In this document: piece after piece, positions 1 through 8,688 of the stretch | Layout: each line of letters begins with the position of its first letter | Numbering within the stretch: position 1 is the first letter of the stretch | Source of the DNA: an uncultured Eubacteriales bacterium | GTDB lineage: Bacteria; Bacillota; Clostridia; Lachnospirales; Lachnospiraceae | Length of the DNA: 64,000 nucleotides | Direction of reading: 5' to 3' | NCBI GenBank assembly: GCA_900319355.1 | Contig: ONOC01000003.1 | Span: forward strand, 18,357-82,356 | The notes under the pieces: model-generated | What the model was told of the DNA's origin: nothing | Databases searched by the model: none | What the model saw: only the letters and a program-made list of their open reading frames with translations | Translations under genes and position numbers: made by a program

Positions 1-233
1 AGAAGCAGGAAGAGGAGGCAGCGGATATCCGCGGAGAAGTGACGGATATTGCCTGGGGTCACCAGATCCGTTCTTATGTACTCCAGCCCTATACCATGGT
101 GAAGGATCTCAGGACCGGAGAGGAACGCGCGCAGGCTGACGCGGTACTTGACGGAGATATAGACCGCTTTATTTTTGCGTACCTGAAATGGAAGGCACTG
201 CAGAAAAAAGAGCGGGCAAAACAGTCCGGGTGA
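1..233 (+). CDS. prfB: Peptide chain release factor 2, C-terminal end (partial)
   Basis: The reading frame is open from base 3 to a TGA at 231-233 and gives the last 76 residues of RF2, the factor that ends translation at UGA and UAA. Visible family signatures are the stretch [12 protein letters not shown], then PYTMVKD.RTGEE, and the closing [15 protein letters not shown]. These match the extreme C-terminus of class I release factors. The GGQ and SPF motifs and the start lie to the left of the window. The tail is Lys-rich. The next gene is hom, separated by a structured repeat. No ordinary terminator is visible after the stop. RF1 is less likely because the DxAWG..IRSY wording is typical of RF2. 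Confidence 0.9.
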   Translation, partial: KQEEEAADIRGEVTDIAWGHQIRSYVLQPYTMVKDLRTGEERAQADAVLDGDIDRFIFAYLKWKALQKKERAKQSG

Positions 234-279
234 ACGGACTGACAGGGGTTAGATTTTGTAGGGCCATATACTACAGGTA

Positions 280-461
280 GTGCCACATATTGTATAAGCT
301 ACGGATTGCTCCGTGCTTCGCACTCCCGCAATCCTACAGGTATTCGCACTTTCGTTCCGCTTACGCGTCACTTCGTGCTCATACCTGTTAAACCGCATAC
401 AGCCTCTTACACACGCTTCGCGTGTGACGAGTCTGTCTGCGATTCGAAGAGCTTATACAAT
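280..461 (+). repeat. Structured repeat copy A with terminal inverted repeats (MITE-like)
   Basis: Its core, 289-461, is bounded by a perfect 12-bp inverted repeat (ATTGTATAAGCT at 289-300 and its complement at 450-461). Inside are further dyads: GGATTGC with GCAATCC, ACAGGTAT with ATACCTGT, and small UUC/UUCG-loop hairpins such as ACACGC-TTC-GCGTGT. A second copy lies inverted at 8485-8643 and shares about 150 bases of near identity. Similarity on the left side extends about ten bases beyond the terminal repeat. No transposase is encoded. Copy A carries a 24-base segment that copy B lacks. It ends 28 bases before the hom start codon. Confidence 0.85.
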
Positions 462-489
462 AACTTCAGATGAGAGTGAGGATAAGCAG

Positions 490-1710
490 ATGGTCAACGC
501 AGCCGTTCTGGGTTATGGAACTGTCGGTTCCGGCGTTGTGGAAGTGCTCCGGACTAACCGGGACATCATCCGCAGAAACGTCGGAGATGAAGTAAGAGTT
601 AAATATGTACTGGATCTGAGGGATTTTCCCGGAGATCCTGTGGAGGACGTGCTGGTCCATGATTTTGATGTGATCATAAACGATCCGGAAGTGGATATTG
701 TGGTCGAGACCATGGGCGGCCTGAAGCCGGCTTTCGAGTTTACGAAGAAGGCACTGAAGGCAGGGAAGAGCGTCTGCACCTCCAACAAGGAGCTGGTTGC
801 CGCACATGGCACGGAGCTTCTTCAGACGGCGAAGGCAAATCAGGTCAGCTACCTGTTTGAGGCAAGCTGCGGCGGAGGCATCCCGATTATCCGTCCGCTC
901 ATCTCGTCACTGACGGCGGATGAGATTGACGGGGTATCGGGCATCCTGAACGGTACGACCAATTATATTCTTACGAAGATGGATACAGACGGCTCCGAAT
1001 TTTCAGACGCGCTGGCGGAGGCACAGAAGAACGGATTTGCGGAGAGAAATCCATCCGCGGATATCGAGGGCGGCGATGCATGCCGCAAGATTGCGATCCT
1101 GTCTTCCATTGCCTATGGCAGGCATATCAGCTGGGACAAAATCTACACCGAGGGCATTTCCGGCATCTCGGCAGCGGACTTCAAGTATGCGCAGGAGATC
1201 GGGGCAAAAATCCGTCTGGTTGCAACGAGTGTGAAGAAACCGGAGGGATATTACGCGATGGTTGCTCCGGGCATGGTTAATGAGAGCGATCCGCTGTACG
1301 GCGTGAACGGCGTGTTCAACGCGGTTAAGGTTCACGGCAACATGCTCGGCGACGCGATGTTCTACGGCAGCGGTGCGGGAAAGCTTCCGACGGCCAGTGC
1401 CGTGGCGGGTGATGTCGTTGATGAGGCAAGGCATCTTCATGAGACCATTACCACGTACTGGAGCGATGAAGAGCTGCCGCTGCAGCCGGTCGGCAATATG
1501 GAGAACCGGTTCTTCGTCCGCGTTCAGGGATCGGCTTCCGACAGAGCGGAGGAGATCCGGAAGATTTTCGGAAACGCGGAAACCATCAGCCTTCCTTCCC
1601 TTCCCGGAGAATTCGCTTTCATCACGGACAGAATGAAGGAATCTGAATTTGCGGACCGTTCCGGAAAGCTCGGAGGAATGATCAGCAGAATTCGTGTATT
1701 ATTCGCATAA
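490..1710 (+). CDS. hom: Homoserine dehydrogenase
   Basis: Reduces aspartate semialdehyde to homoserine with NAD(P)H, a step in threonine and methionine synthesis; cytosolic. The protein (406 aa) opens with a Rossmann motif GYGTVGSG at residues 8-15. It has the catalytic-domain signature GILNGTTNYIL near 150 and DIEGGDACRK near 190. A C-terminal ACT-like segment from about residue 337 suggests amino-acid feedback. The frame is open further upstream to 313, but that part lies inside the structured repeat and looks nothing like the family. The ATG at 490 has a GAGTGAGG site before it and places the Rossmann motif at the usual distance from the N-terminus. It is followed by a probable terminator and metG. 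No separate aspartokinase fusion is present. Confidence 0.93.
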   Translation: MVNAAVLGYGTVGSGVVEVLRTNRDIIRRNVGDEVRVKYVLDLRDFPGDPVEDVLVHDFDVIINDPEVDIVVETMGGLKPAFEFTKKALKAGKSVCTSNKELVAAHGTELLQTAKANQVSYLFEASCGGGIPIIRPLISSLTADEIDGVSGILNGTTNYILTKMDTDGSEFSDALAEAQKNGFAERNPSADIEGGDACRKIAILSSIAYGRHISWDKIYTEGISGISAADFKYAQEIGAKIRLVATSVKKPEGYYAMVAPGMVNESDPLYGVNGVFNAVKVHGNMLGDAMFYGSGAGKLPTASAVAGDVVDEARHLHETITTYWSDEELPLQPVGNMENRFFVRVQGSASDRAEEIRKIFGNAETISLPSLPGEFAFITDRMKESEFADRSGKLGGMISRIRVLFA

Positions 1711-1717
1711 AAGACAG

Positions 1718-1752
1718 GCAAGAGTATCGGTACGGAAGATGCTCTTGCTTTC
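1718..1752 (+). terminator. Probable terminator after hom
   Basis: GCAAGAG and CTCTTGC form a 7-bp stem, and a short T-rich run (TTTCTG) follows it. It lies 8 bases after the hom stop. Confidence 0.5.
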
Positions 1753-1807
1753 TGTATATAAGAGTTTATGCGACTGGAAGAAACAGACGGACAAGGAGTG
1801 AGCACAG

Positions 1808-3829
1808 ATGCAGAAGCACACGGGTGAGAAATATTATATGACGACGGCAATCGCCTACGCGTCAGGCAAGCCGCATATCGGAAATACTTATGAGATTGTA
1901 CTGGCGGATTCCATCGCGCGGTTCAGGAGAATGCAGGGATATCATGTATTTTTCCAGACCGGAACCGATGAGCACGGCATCAAGATCGAGCAGAAGGCGA
2001 AGGACGCCGGCATGACGCCGAAGCAGTATGTGGATCAGGTGTCGGGAGAGATCCGCAGAATCTGGGATCTGATGAATACGTCATATGACAAATTTATCAG
2101 AACGACGGACGAATATCATGAAAAACAGGTCCAGAAGATTTTTAAGAAGATGGTGGACAAGGGGGATATCTACCTCGGAGAGTACGAGGGATGGTACTGC
2201 ACGCCCTGTGAGTCCTTCTGGACGGAAAGTCAGCTGAAGGACGGGAGATGCCCGGACTGCGGCAGACCTGTGCAGAAGGCGCATGAGCCGGCTTATTTCT
2301 TCCGTATGAGCAGGTATGCGCCGAAACTGATCGATTATATCAATTCCCATCCGGATTTCATTCAGCCGGTTTCCAGGAAGAATGAGATGATGAACAACTT
2401 CCTGCTTCCGGGTCTGCAGGATCTGTGTGTATCCAGAACCTCATTCAGCTGGGGCATTCCGGTGAAGGAAGATCCGAAGCATGTGGTTTATGTATGGCTG
2501 GATGCACTGACAAACTATATCACGGGCATCGGCTATGATGCCGACGGCAACAGCAGCGATCTGTTTAAGGAAAACTGGCCGGCAGACCTTCATCTGATCG
2601 GCAAGGATATCATCCGTTTCCATACGATCTACTGGCCGATCTTCCTGATGAGCCTGGATCTGCCGCTTCCGAAACAGGTATTCGGTCATCCGTGGCTGCT
2701 GCAGGCGGACGGCAAGATGAGCAAGTCAAAGGGCAACGTGATCTATGCGGATGATCTGGTTGATCTGTTCGGCGTGGATGCCGTGCGTTATTTCGTTCTT
2801 CACGAGATGCCGTTTGAAAATGACGGTGTCATCAGCTGGGATCTGATGGTGGAGCGCAATAATTCCGATCTCGCCAATACCCTGGGCAACCTGGTGAACC
2901 GGACCATTTCGATGAGCAATAAATATTTCGGCGGCGTCGTTGAGAACAGGAAGGCAGCCGGACCGGAGGATGATGACCTGAAGGCGGTTGTCACGGGTAC
3001 GGCGGCGAAGGTGGAGAACTGCATGAAGACACTTCATGTAGCCGACGCGATCTCGCAGATTTTTGTACTTTTCAAACGCTGCAACAAATATATCGATGAG
3101 ACGGCGCCGTGGGTGCTGGCGAAGAAGGAAGAGGATCATGACCGGCTGGCCACTGTTCTCTACAACCTGATCGAGAGCATCACCATCGGTGCAAGTCTTC
3201 TGGAGCCGTTTATGCCGGAGACGACAGAGAGGATCCTGAAGCAGCTGAATACGGAAAAGCGGGATTATGCGGGGACGGATCAGTTCGGCCTGTATCCTTC
3301 CGGCAATAAAGTGACGGATAAGCCTGAGATTCTTTTCGCAAGAAAGGATCTCGCGGAGATTATGGAAAAAGTGAACGCGGAAAAACAGGCGGAAGAGAAG
3401 GCGGCCGCCGCACCGGCCGGAGAGGCTTCGAAGACGGAAGGCGCGGCCGGTGAAGAAGGAAAAGACGCGCCGGCAGGTGACATTCATGTGGAAATGAAGG
3501 ATGAGATTACCTACGATGATTTTGACAGATGTCAGTTCGTGGTAGGTGAGGTTCTTTCCTGTGAAGCTGTGCCGAAGTCGAAGAAGCTGCTGAAGTTCCG
3601 GATTAAGACGGGCGATACGACGCGCCAGATTCTTTCGGGTATCCGCAAATGGTACCCGGAGCCGGAAAAGCTTGTCGGGATGAAGGTCATGGCGCTGATC
3701 AACCTGGCACCGAGAAAGATGGCCGGTCTGGAATCTCAGGGCATGCTGCTTTCGGCAGAGGATGCTGACGGCAATGTATGTCTGATGAGTCCTTCGAAGG
3801 ATATGCCGTCCGGATCGGAGATCTGCTGA
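1808..3829 (+). CDS. metG: Methionine--tRNA ligase
   Basis: Charges tRNA-Met; class I synthetase, 673 aa, cytosolic. The HIGH-type signature is HIGN at residues 23-26. A zinc knuckle with two CxxC pairs lies around 130-150 (CTPC and CPDC), and KMSKS sits near 303-307. After an Ala/Glu/Gly-rich linker at about 530-560 comes a full C-terminal EMAP/Trbp111-type tRNA-binding domain (about 564-673), as in the long bacterial form that dimerises. The ATG at 1808 has AAGGAGTG before it at good spacing. The stop TGA overlaps the ATG of the TatD gene (TGATG), so the two are translationally coupled. No T-box signature was seen upstream. Confidence 0.97.
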   Translation: MQKHTGEKYYMTTAIAYASGKPHIGNTYEIVLADSIARFRRMQGYHVFFQTGTDEHGIKIEQKAKDAGMTPKQYVDQVSGEIRRIWDLMNTSYDKFIRTTDEYHEKQVQKIFKKMVDKGDIYLGEYEGWYCTPCESFWTESQLKDGRCPDCGRPVQKAHEPAYFFRMSRYAPKLIDYINSHPDFIQPVSRKNEMMNNFLLPGLQDLCVSRTSFSWGIPVKEDPKHVVYVWLDALTNYITGIGYDADGNSSDLFKENWPADLHLIGKDIIRFHTIYWPIFLMSLDLPLPKQVFGHPWLLQADGKMSKSKGNVIYADDLVDLFGVDAVRYFVLHEMPFENDGVISWDLMVERNNSDLANTLGNLVNRTISMSNKYFGGVVENRKAAGPEDDDLKAVVTGTAAKVENCMKTLHVADAISQIFVLFKRCNKYIDETAPWVLAKKEEDHDRLATVLYNLIESITIGASLLEPFMPETTERILKQLNTEKRDYAGTDQFGLYPSGNKVTDKPEILFARKDLAEIMEKVNAEKQAEEKAAAAPAGEASKTEGAAGEEGKDAPAGDIHVEMKDEITYDDFDRCQFVVGEVLSCEAVPKSKKLLKFRIKTGDTTRQILSGIRKWYPEPEKLVGMKVMALINLAPRKMAGLESQGMLLSAEDADGNVCLMSPSKDMPSGSEIC

Positions 3830-4602
3830 TGATTTTTGACACGCATGCGCATTATGAGGATGAGGCGTTTGACGAAGACCGGGAGGAAGTGCTCCGCTCC
3901 CTTCCGGCCGCAGGTGTGACGGATGTCGTGAATGTGGCATCCACGTGGGACAGTCTGGAGAAGACCCGGAAAGTTGTGGAAAGTCACGATCATATGTATG
4001 CCGCCTACGGCATTCATCCGGACAATGTGTATGAGCTTTCCGAAGAACGCATGGAGAAACTGAAGGCTTACTGCCGGACACAGCGGTGCGTGGCTGTCGG
4101 AGAGATCGGGCTCGATTATCATCACGGGAAGGAAACAAGAGACGGGCAGATTTTCTGGTTTCGGAAACAGCTTGAACTTGCGAGGGAACTGGATCTGCCG
4201 GTGATTATTCACAGCCGCGACGCAGCTGAGGACACGATGCGCATCCTCCGGGATGAAAAGACCGGAGAGACGGGAGGCGTGGTGCACTGTTATTCCTATT
4301 CCGTCGAGGATGCTCTGCAGTATGTGAAGGCGGGACTTTTTCTCGGCATTGGCGGTGTCGTGACATTTAAAAATGCACGGCGGCTGAAGGAGACGGTGGC
4401 AGCGGTGCCGCTGGAAAATCTGGTGCTCGAGACAGACTGCCCTTATCTCGCGCCGGAACCGCACCGGGGCACCAGGAATACTTCGGCCAATCTTCCGTAT
4501 GTGGTCCGCGCGATCGCAGAGATCCGCCATATTTCTGAAGAAGAGACGGAGGACGCCATGTACCGCAATGCGGAGCGTCTGTACAGACTGACAGGGAGGT
4601 AA
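3829..4602 (+). CDS. TatD-family metal-dependent hydrolase (probable DNase)
   Basis: A 257-residue TIM-barrel metallohydrolase of the TatD family, which are 3'-5' exonucleases or DNA-repair nucleases in studied members. Metal ligands are in their usual places: HAH at residues 6-8, the Glu of EIGLDYH near 91, His of IIHSRDA near 127, His of VHCYS near 152, and Asp of ETDCPYLAPEPHRG near 201. The frame is open further upstream inside metG, but the ATG at 3829 gives the normal start MIFDTHAH and overlaps the metG stop. The pairing metG-tatD is common in Firmicutes. The 3' end carries the Shine-Dalgarno site of the next gene. Confidence 0.93.
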   Translation: MIFDTHAHYEDEAFDEDREEVLRSLPAAGVTDVVNVASTWDSLEKTRKVVESHDHMYAAYGIHPDNVYELSEERMEKLKAYCRTQRCVAVGEIGLDYHHGKETRDGQIFWFRKQLELARELDLPVIIHSRDAAEDTMRILRDEKTGETGGVVHCYSYSVEDALQYVKAGLFLGIGGVVTFKNARRLKETVAAVPLENLVLETDCPYLAPEPHRGTRNTSANLPYVVRAIAEIRHISEEETEDAMYRNAERLYRLTGR

Positions 4603-4606
4603 AAAA

Positions 4607-5968
4607 ATGGCTTCATGGTACCAGGAGGCAAGATTTTATCACATTTACCCGATCGGGCTTCTGGGAGCGCCTGCCAGAAATGAGGGCGGCCCTGTGGAGC
4701 ATCGTCTTCCGGTTCTGACGGAGCAGTGGCTTCCGCACATTCATGAGATGGGATTTAATGCGATCTATATCGGACCTCTCTTTGAATCGGCGGCACACGG
4801 CTATGACACGACAGATTACCGTCTGGTCGACAGGCGGCTCGGAGACAACGACGATTTCAGAGCTTTTGTCCGGAAGGCGCATGAGCTGGGCATTCATGTG
4901 ATCGTCGACGGCGTCTTTAATCATACCGGAAGAAAATTTTTTGCTTTCCGGGATATTCAGAAAAACCGTGAAGCTTCCCGGTATACAGGCTGGTATAAGG
5001 GAATCAGTTTCGGCGGAGATACGCCGTATCATGACGGATTCTCGTATGAGACATGGCGCGGCAGCCAGGATCTGGTGAACCTGAATCTGCAGAATCCTGA
5101 GGTGGTGCAGTATCTTCTGGATTCCGTCGATTTCTGGATCGATGAATTTGATATTGACGGTATACGACTTGACTGCGCGGATGTGCTGGATTTTGGCTTC
5201 ATGAGAACGCTGAGAAGCCATACGGACCGGAAAAAACAGGATTTCTGGCTGATGGGCGAGGTGATCCACGGGGAATACCGCCGGTGGATCGAAGAGGCTC
5301 ACCTGAACAGCGTCACGAATTACGAACTCTGGAAGGGGCTGTATTCGGGACACAATTCAAACAATTATTTCGAGATCGCACATACCATCCGTCATCTGTT
5401 TGACCCGCAGTGGGGGTCGGCGAGAGGATGTACGCTTTATAATTTCGCCGATAACCATGACGTGGGAAGGATTGCCTCCATGGTGACCGACCGGCGCTGG
5501 CTGATCCCGATTTATACGTGCGTATTTACGCTTCCGGGCATTCCGTCCGTTTATTACGGTTCGGAGTTCGGCATCGAGGGACGGAAGGAGGACGGTGATC
5601 CTGCACTCCGGCCGGCCATCGATCTGAAGGAGATCACCGAAAAGAATCCGGATTCGCTTCTGACAGCGTGGATCGAGTATCTGAATGCGTTCCGTGAGGT
5701 GCACAGGGCATGTGCGCTGGGAAGTTACAGGGAGCTGGTGCTGACGAACCGTCAGTATGCGTTTGAGAGAAGTCTGGATGACGATGTCGTGATCGTTGTC
5801 ATGAACAATGATGACAAGGATGTGTGGGTGAATGTTCCTGTTCCGCTCGGAACGCAGCTGTATTATGACGCGGTGGAAAAGGCAACGGTTACGCCGGAAA
5901 ACGGTCATATCGCGGTAAAAATCCCCGCGTGCATGGCCAGGATTTTTACAAGAACGGCGAAGAAATAA
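4607..5968 (+). CDS. GH13 alpha-amylase-family glycosidase
   Basis: A 453-residue single-domain alpha-amylase-family enzyme that likely acts on alpha-glucans or maltodextrins. There is no signal peptide, so it is predicted to be cytoplasmic. The four GH13 blocks are present: DGVFNHTG near 100, DGIRLDCAD near 184 (nucleophile Asp), GEVIHGEY near 218 (acid/base Glu), and FADNHD near 280 (transition-state Asp). A short C-terminal beta domain follows. GGGAGG lies five to six bases before the ATG, inside the tail of the TatD gene, so the two are probably co-transcribed. Location next to glgB suggests a role in glycogen or maltodextrin turnover. The exact specificity (cyclomaltodextrinase, glucosidase or transferase) cannot be read. 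Confidence 0.9.
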   Translation: MASWYQEARFYHIYPIGLLGAPARNEGGPVEHRLPVLTEQWLPHIHEMGFNAIYIGPLFESAAHGYDTTDYRLVDRRLGDNDDFRAFVRKAHELGIHVIVDGVFNHTGRKFFAFRDIQKNREASRYTGWYKGISFGGDTPYHDGFSYETWRGSQDLVNLNLQNPEVVQYLLDSVDFWIDEFDIDGIRLDCADVLDFGFMRTLRSHTDRKKQDFWLMGEVIHGEYRRWIEEAHLNSVTNYELWKGLYSGHNSNNYFEIAHTIRHLFDPQWGSARGCTLYNFADNHDVGRIASMVTDRRWLIPIYTCVFTLPGIPSVYYGSEFGIEGRKEDGDPALRPAIDLKEITEKNPDSLLTAWIEYLNAFREVHRACALGSYRELVLTNRQYAFERSLDDDVVIVVMNNDDKDVWVNVPVPLGTQLYYDAVEKATVTPENGHIAVKIPACMARIFTRTAKK

Positions 5969-6026
5969 GGCGAGAGGCAGAGGTTCCCTGTCCGGTCGAG
6001 GCAGGATGATTTCGGGGGAAATGATT

Positions 6027-8366
6027 ATGGCAGATAAAAAGACAAGAAGAGCAAAGATGTCATCAGATCAGGCTGTTCCTGCTGCAGAGAAGACTGTCAA
6101 AGAGACGGGACATGCCGCTGCAGAGAAGGCTGCCGTGACTTCCGCGGAGCCGGAGAGAACGGCTGCGGAAGAAATTTCTTCAGGGAATAAAGCCGCGGAA
6201 ACGCTGGGCAGAATGAAGGAAAGTGCCGCTGAAGCCGTGAAGAATGCGGCGGACAGTGCCAGAAATGCGGCTGCGGCAGCGGCCGGCAGTGCGGTCAGCG
6301 CGGCGAACTCCGTGAAAGAGGCCATGGCCGGAAAGCAGGCCGGTCAGCCGGCGAAGAAAGCTAAGAAAGCTTCCGGCAAAAAGCCGGCCGGAAAGACGGA
6401 AAAACAGCCCAAGGCTCCATCTAAGGTACCGGAGAGAAAAGATGTGCCTCCGGTGGAAGAGGTGAAGCAGGATCCGCATATTTTTACTGATCTGGACCAG
6501 TATCTGTTCGGTCAGGCGACGCACTATGACCTCTATAAGAAGATGGGCGCGCACACCGCGAAGAAGGACGGAAAGGACGGCACCTGGTTTACCGTCTGGG
6601 CGCCGGATGCCAGAGAAGTCAGTGTCATCGGAGAGTTCAACAACTGGGACGAGAGTGCCTGCCCGATGGAGAAACTTTCCGATCAGGGCGTCTGGGAGAC
6701 CTTTGTCGAAGGCGCCTGCACGGGACAGCTGTACAAATATCTGATCATTTCCCCGAAGGGTGAAAAACTCTACAAGGCTGACCCTTATGCGAGCCAGTCG
6801 GAGAAGCGCCCGGGGACGGCATCGAGAATCGCAGATCTCTCATACCGCTGGGGCGATGCGGCCTGGCTGAAAGCCCGCCGCCGCTTCAAACCGAAGACAT
6901 CCGCGCTTTCCATCTATGAGGTTCATCCGGGTTCATGGATGAAGCATCCCTACAGCGAGGAGAATCCGGAAGGATTTTATTCCTACCGCGAATTTGCCAG
7001 AAGAATCGTTGAGTATGTAAAGGATATGGGCTATACGCATGTGGAGCTGATGGGTATCGCCGAGCATCCGCTGGACGCCTCATGGGGCTATCAGGTCACC
7101 GGCTACTATGCCCCGACATCCCGCTACGGTTCTCCGCAGGATTTCAAGTATCTGGTGGATTATCTGCATAAAAACAAAATCGGCGTGATTCTGGACTGGG
7201 TTCCGGCCCATTTCCCGAAGGATGCGCAGGGACTTGCGAATTTTGACGGCGAGGCGGTCTATGAGCATGCAGACCCGAGACAGGGAGAGCATCCGGACTG
7301 GGGCACAAAAATCTTCAACTACGGACGGCCTGAAGTGAAGAATTTTCTTCTTGCCAATGCGCTTTACTGGATCGAGGAGTTCCACGTGGACGGACTTCGC
7401 GTAGACGCCGTGGCCTCCATGCTGTATCTGGATTACGGACGCAAGGACGGGGAGTGGATCCCCAACAAGTACGGCGGCAGGGAGAACCTTGATGCCATTG
7501 AATTCTTCAGACATCTGAATTCTCTCGTTCTGGGCAGAAATCCGGGAACGATGATGATCGCGGAGGAATCCACCGCGTGGCCGAAGGTTACCGGCAGCGT
7601 GGAAGACGGCGGACTGGGCTTTACCTACAAGTGGAACATGGGCTGGATGCATGACTTCCTGGAATACATGAAGCTTGACCCGTATTTCCGCAAGTTCAAT
7701 CATAACAAAATGACATTCGCGATGACGTATGCCTTTTCGGAGAATTACATCCTGGTGCTGTCTCACGATGAGGTCGTTCATCTGAAGTGCTCGATGATCA
7801 ACAAAATGCCGGGACTGGAGGATGACAAGTTCCAGAACCTGAAAGCCGGCTATACCTTTATGTTCGGTCATCCCGGCAAGAAGCTTCTGTTCATGGGACA
7901 GGATATCGGCCAGTACCGTGAGTGGAGCGAGGAGCGGGAAATCGACTGGTTCCTGCTCAGGGATAAGAAGAATGAGCATCTGCAGGCCTATGTGCGGGAT
8001 CTTCTGATGATGTACAGGAAGTATCCTGCCCTTTATGCGAATGATGTGGATTATAATGGCTTTGAGTGGATCAACGCCGACGATGCCGACCGGTCGATCT
8101 TCAGCTTTATCCGCTGGTCGCCGACGGGCAGGAACAATCTGATCTTCGTGATCAACTTCACGCCGATTGAGCGGAAAGATTATGCGTGTGGTGTGCCGAA
8201 ACTGACGACCTATACGCAGATTCTCGACAGCCGCGATGTCAAATACGGCGGATGGAGGAATAAGCCCGGAAAATTCACCGCCGTCGAAGGCGAGTGCGAC
8301 ACGCAGCCTTATCACATTGCGTATGAGCTTCCGGCGTACGGAGCGGCTGTTTTCAGGTTTGACTGA
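6027..8366 (+). CDS. glgB: 1,4-alpha-glucan branching enzyme with long N-terminal extension
   Basis: Introduces alpha-1,6 branches in glycogen; cytosolic, 779 aa. A CBM48-like beta domain spans about 157-275 (TWFTVWAPDAREVSVIGEFN). The GH13 barrel follows, with DGLRVDAVAS near 454 (nucleophile), MIAEESTAWP near 509 (acid/base) and LSHDEVVH near 577. The first ~150 residues are unusual: an Ala-rich amphipathic helix region (AAEAVKNAADSARNAAA) followed by a Lys/Pro/Ala-rich tail. This part is not needed for the fold. GGGGGAA at 6014-6020 fits the ATG at 6027 better than ATGs at 6006 or 6021. A strong terminator follows. Confidence 0.94.
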   Translation: MADKKTRRAKMSSDQAVPAAEKTVKETGHAAAEKAAVTSAEPERTAAEEISSGNKAAETLGRMKESAAEAVKNAADSARNAAAAAAGSAVSAANSVKEAMAGKQAGQPAKKAKKASGKKPAGKTEKQPKAPSKVPERKDVPPVEEVKQDPHIFTDLDQYLFGQATHYDLYKKMGAHTAKKDGKDGTWFTVWAPDAREVSVIGEFNNWDESACPMEKLSDQGVWETFVEGACTGQLYKYLIISPKGEKLYKADPYASQSEKRPGTASRIADLSYRWGDAAWLKARRRFKPKTSALSIYEVHPGSWMKHPYSEENPEGFYSYREFARRIVEYVKDMGYTHVELMGIAEHPLDASWGYQVTGYYAPTSRYGSPQDFKYLVDYLHKNKIGVILDWVPAHFPKDAQGLANFDGEAVYEHADPRQGEHPDWGTKIFNYGRPEVKNFLLANALYWIEEFHVDGLRVDAVASMLYLDYGRKDGEWIPNKYGGRENLDAIEFFRHLNSLVLGRNPGTMMIAEESTAWPKVTGSVEDGGLGFTYKWNMGWMHDFLEYMKLDPYFRKFNHNKMTFAMTYAFSENYILVLSHDEVVHLKCSMINKMPGLEDDKFQNLKAGYTFMFGHPGKKLLFMGQDIGQYREWSEEREIDWFLLRDKKNEHLQAYVRDLLMMYRKYPALYANDVDYNGFEWINADDADRSIFSFIRWSPTGRNNLIFVINFTPIERKDYACGVPKLTTYTQILDSRDVKYGGWRNKPGKFTAVEGECDTQPYHIAYELPAYGAAVFRFD

Positions 8367-8449
8367 ACTTCAGAAGCGGTCAGCAGACAACATACAGGCA
8401 GCCTGTTCATACGCTGACAGCATAAGAATATCAGAACAGTAACATGAGG

Positions 8450-8485
8450 GAAAACGCCCGCGGCAGAACTGCCGCGGGCGTTTTC
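8450..8485 (+). terminator. Strong terminator after glgB
   Basis: A perfect 17-bp inverted repeat with a 2-base loop: GAAAACGCCCGCGGCAG, AA, then the complement ending GTTTTC. Structured repeat copy B begins exactly at its end. Confidence 0.85.
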
Positions 8486-8643
8486 TGTATAAGCTCTTCG
8501 AATCGCAGACAGACTCGTCACACGCGAAGCGTGTGTAAGAGGCTGTATGCGATTTCGAAGGCAACAGGTATGAGCACGAAGTGCTGTAGGATTGCGGGAG
8601 TGCGAAGCATGGAGCAATCCGTAGCTTATACAGTATGTGGCAC
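8485..8643 (-). repeat. Structured repeat copy B, inverted relative to copy A
   Basis: Its core, 8485-8633, has 11-bp terminal inverted repeats (CTGTATAAGCT and complement). The complement of this stretch matches 280-460 nearly base for base apart from a 24-base deletion. It keeps the same internal hairpins (GGATTGC/GCAATCC, CACTTCGTG, ACACGC-TTC-GCGTGT). It abuts the glgB terminator with no spacer. Homology extends to 8643, beyond the terminal repeat, on one side only. Confidence 0.85.
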
Positions 8644-8688
8644 GATTTATCGTATGGGGTTTACTTTCTCAGACTGGCTTCTCCGGTT

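Noticed and set aside
313-489. N-terminal extension of homoserine dehydrogenase
   Set aside because: The frame is open only because the structured repeat happens to lack stops. The residues do not resemble the family, and a proper ribosome site sits before the ATG at 490.
2726-4138. 470-codon minus-strand frame opposite metG/tatD
   Set aside because: Spans two real plus-strand genes whose motifs are unmistakable; its translation is low in family-like features.
7080-8315. 411-codon minus-strand frame opposite glgB
   Set aside because: Shadow of glgB codon bias; no family motifs and no ribosome site.
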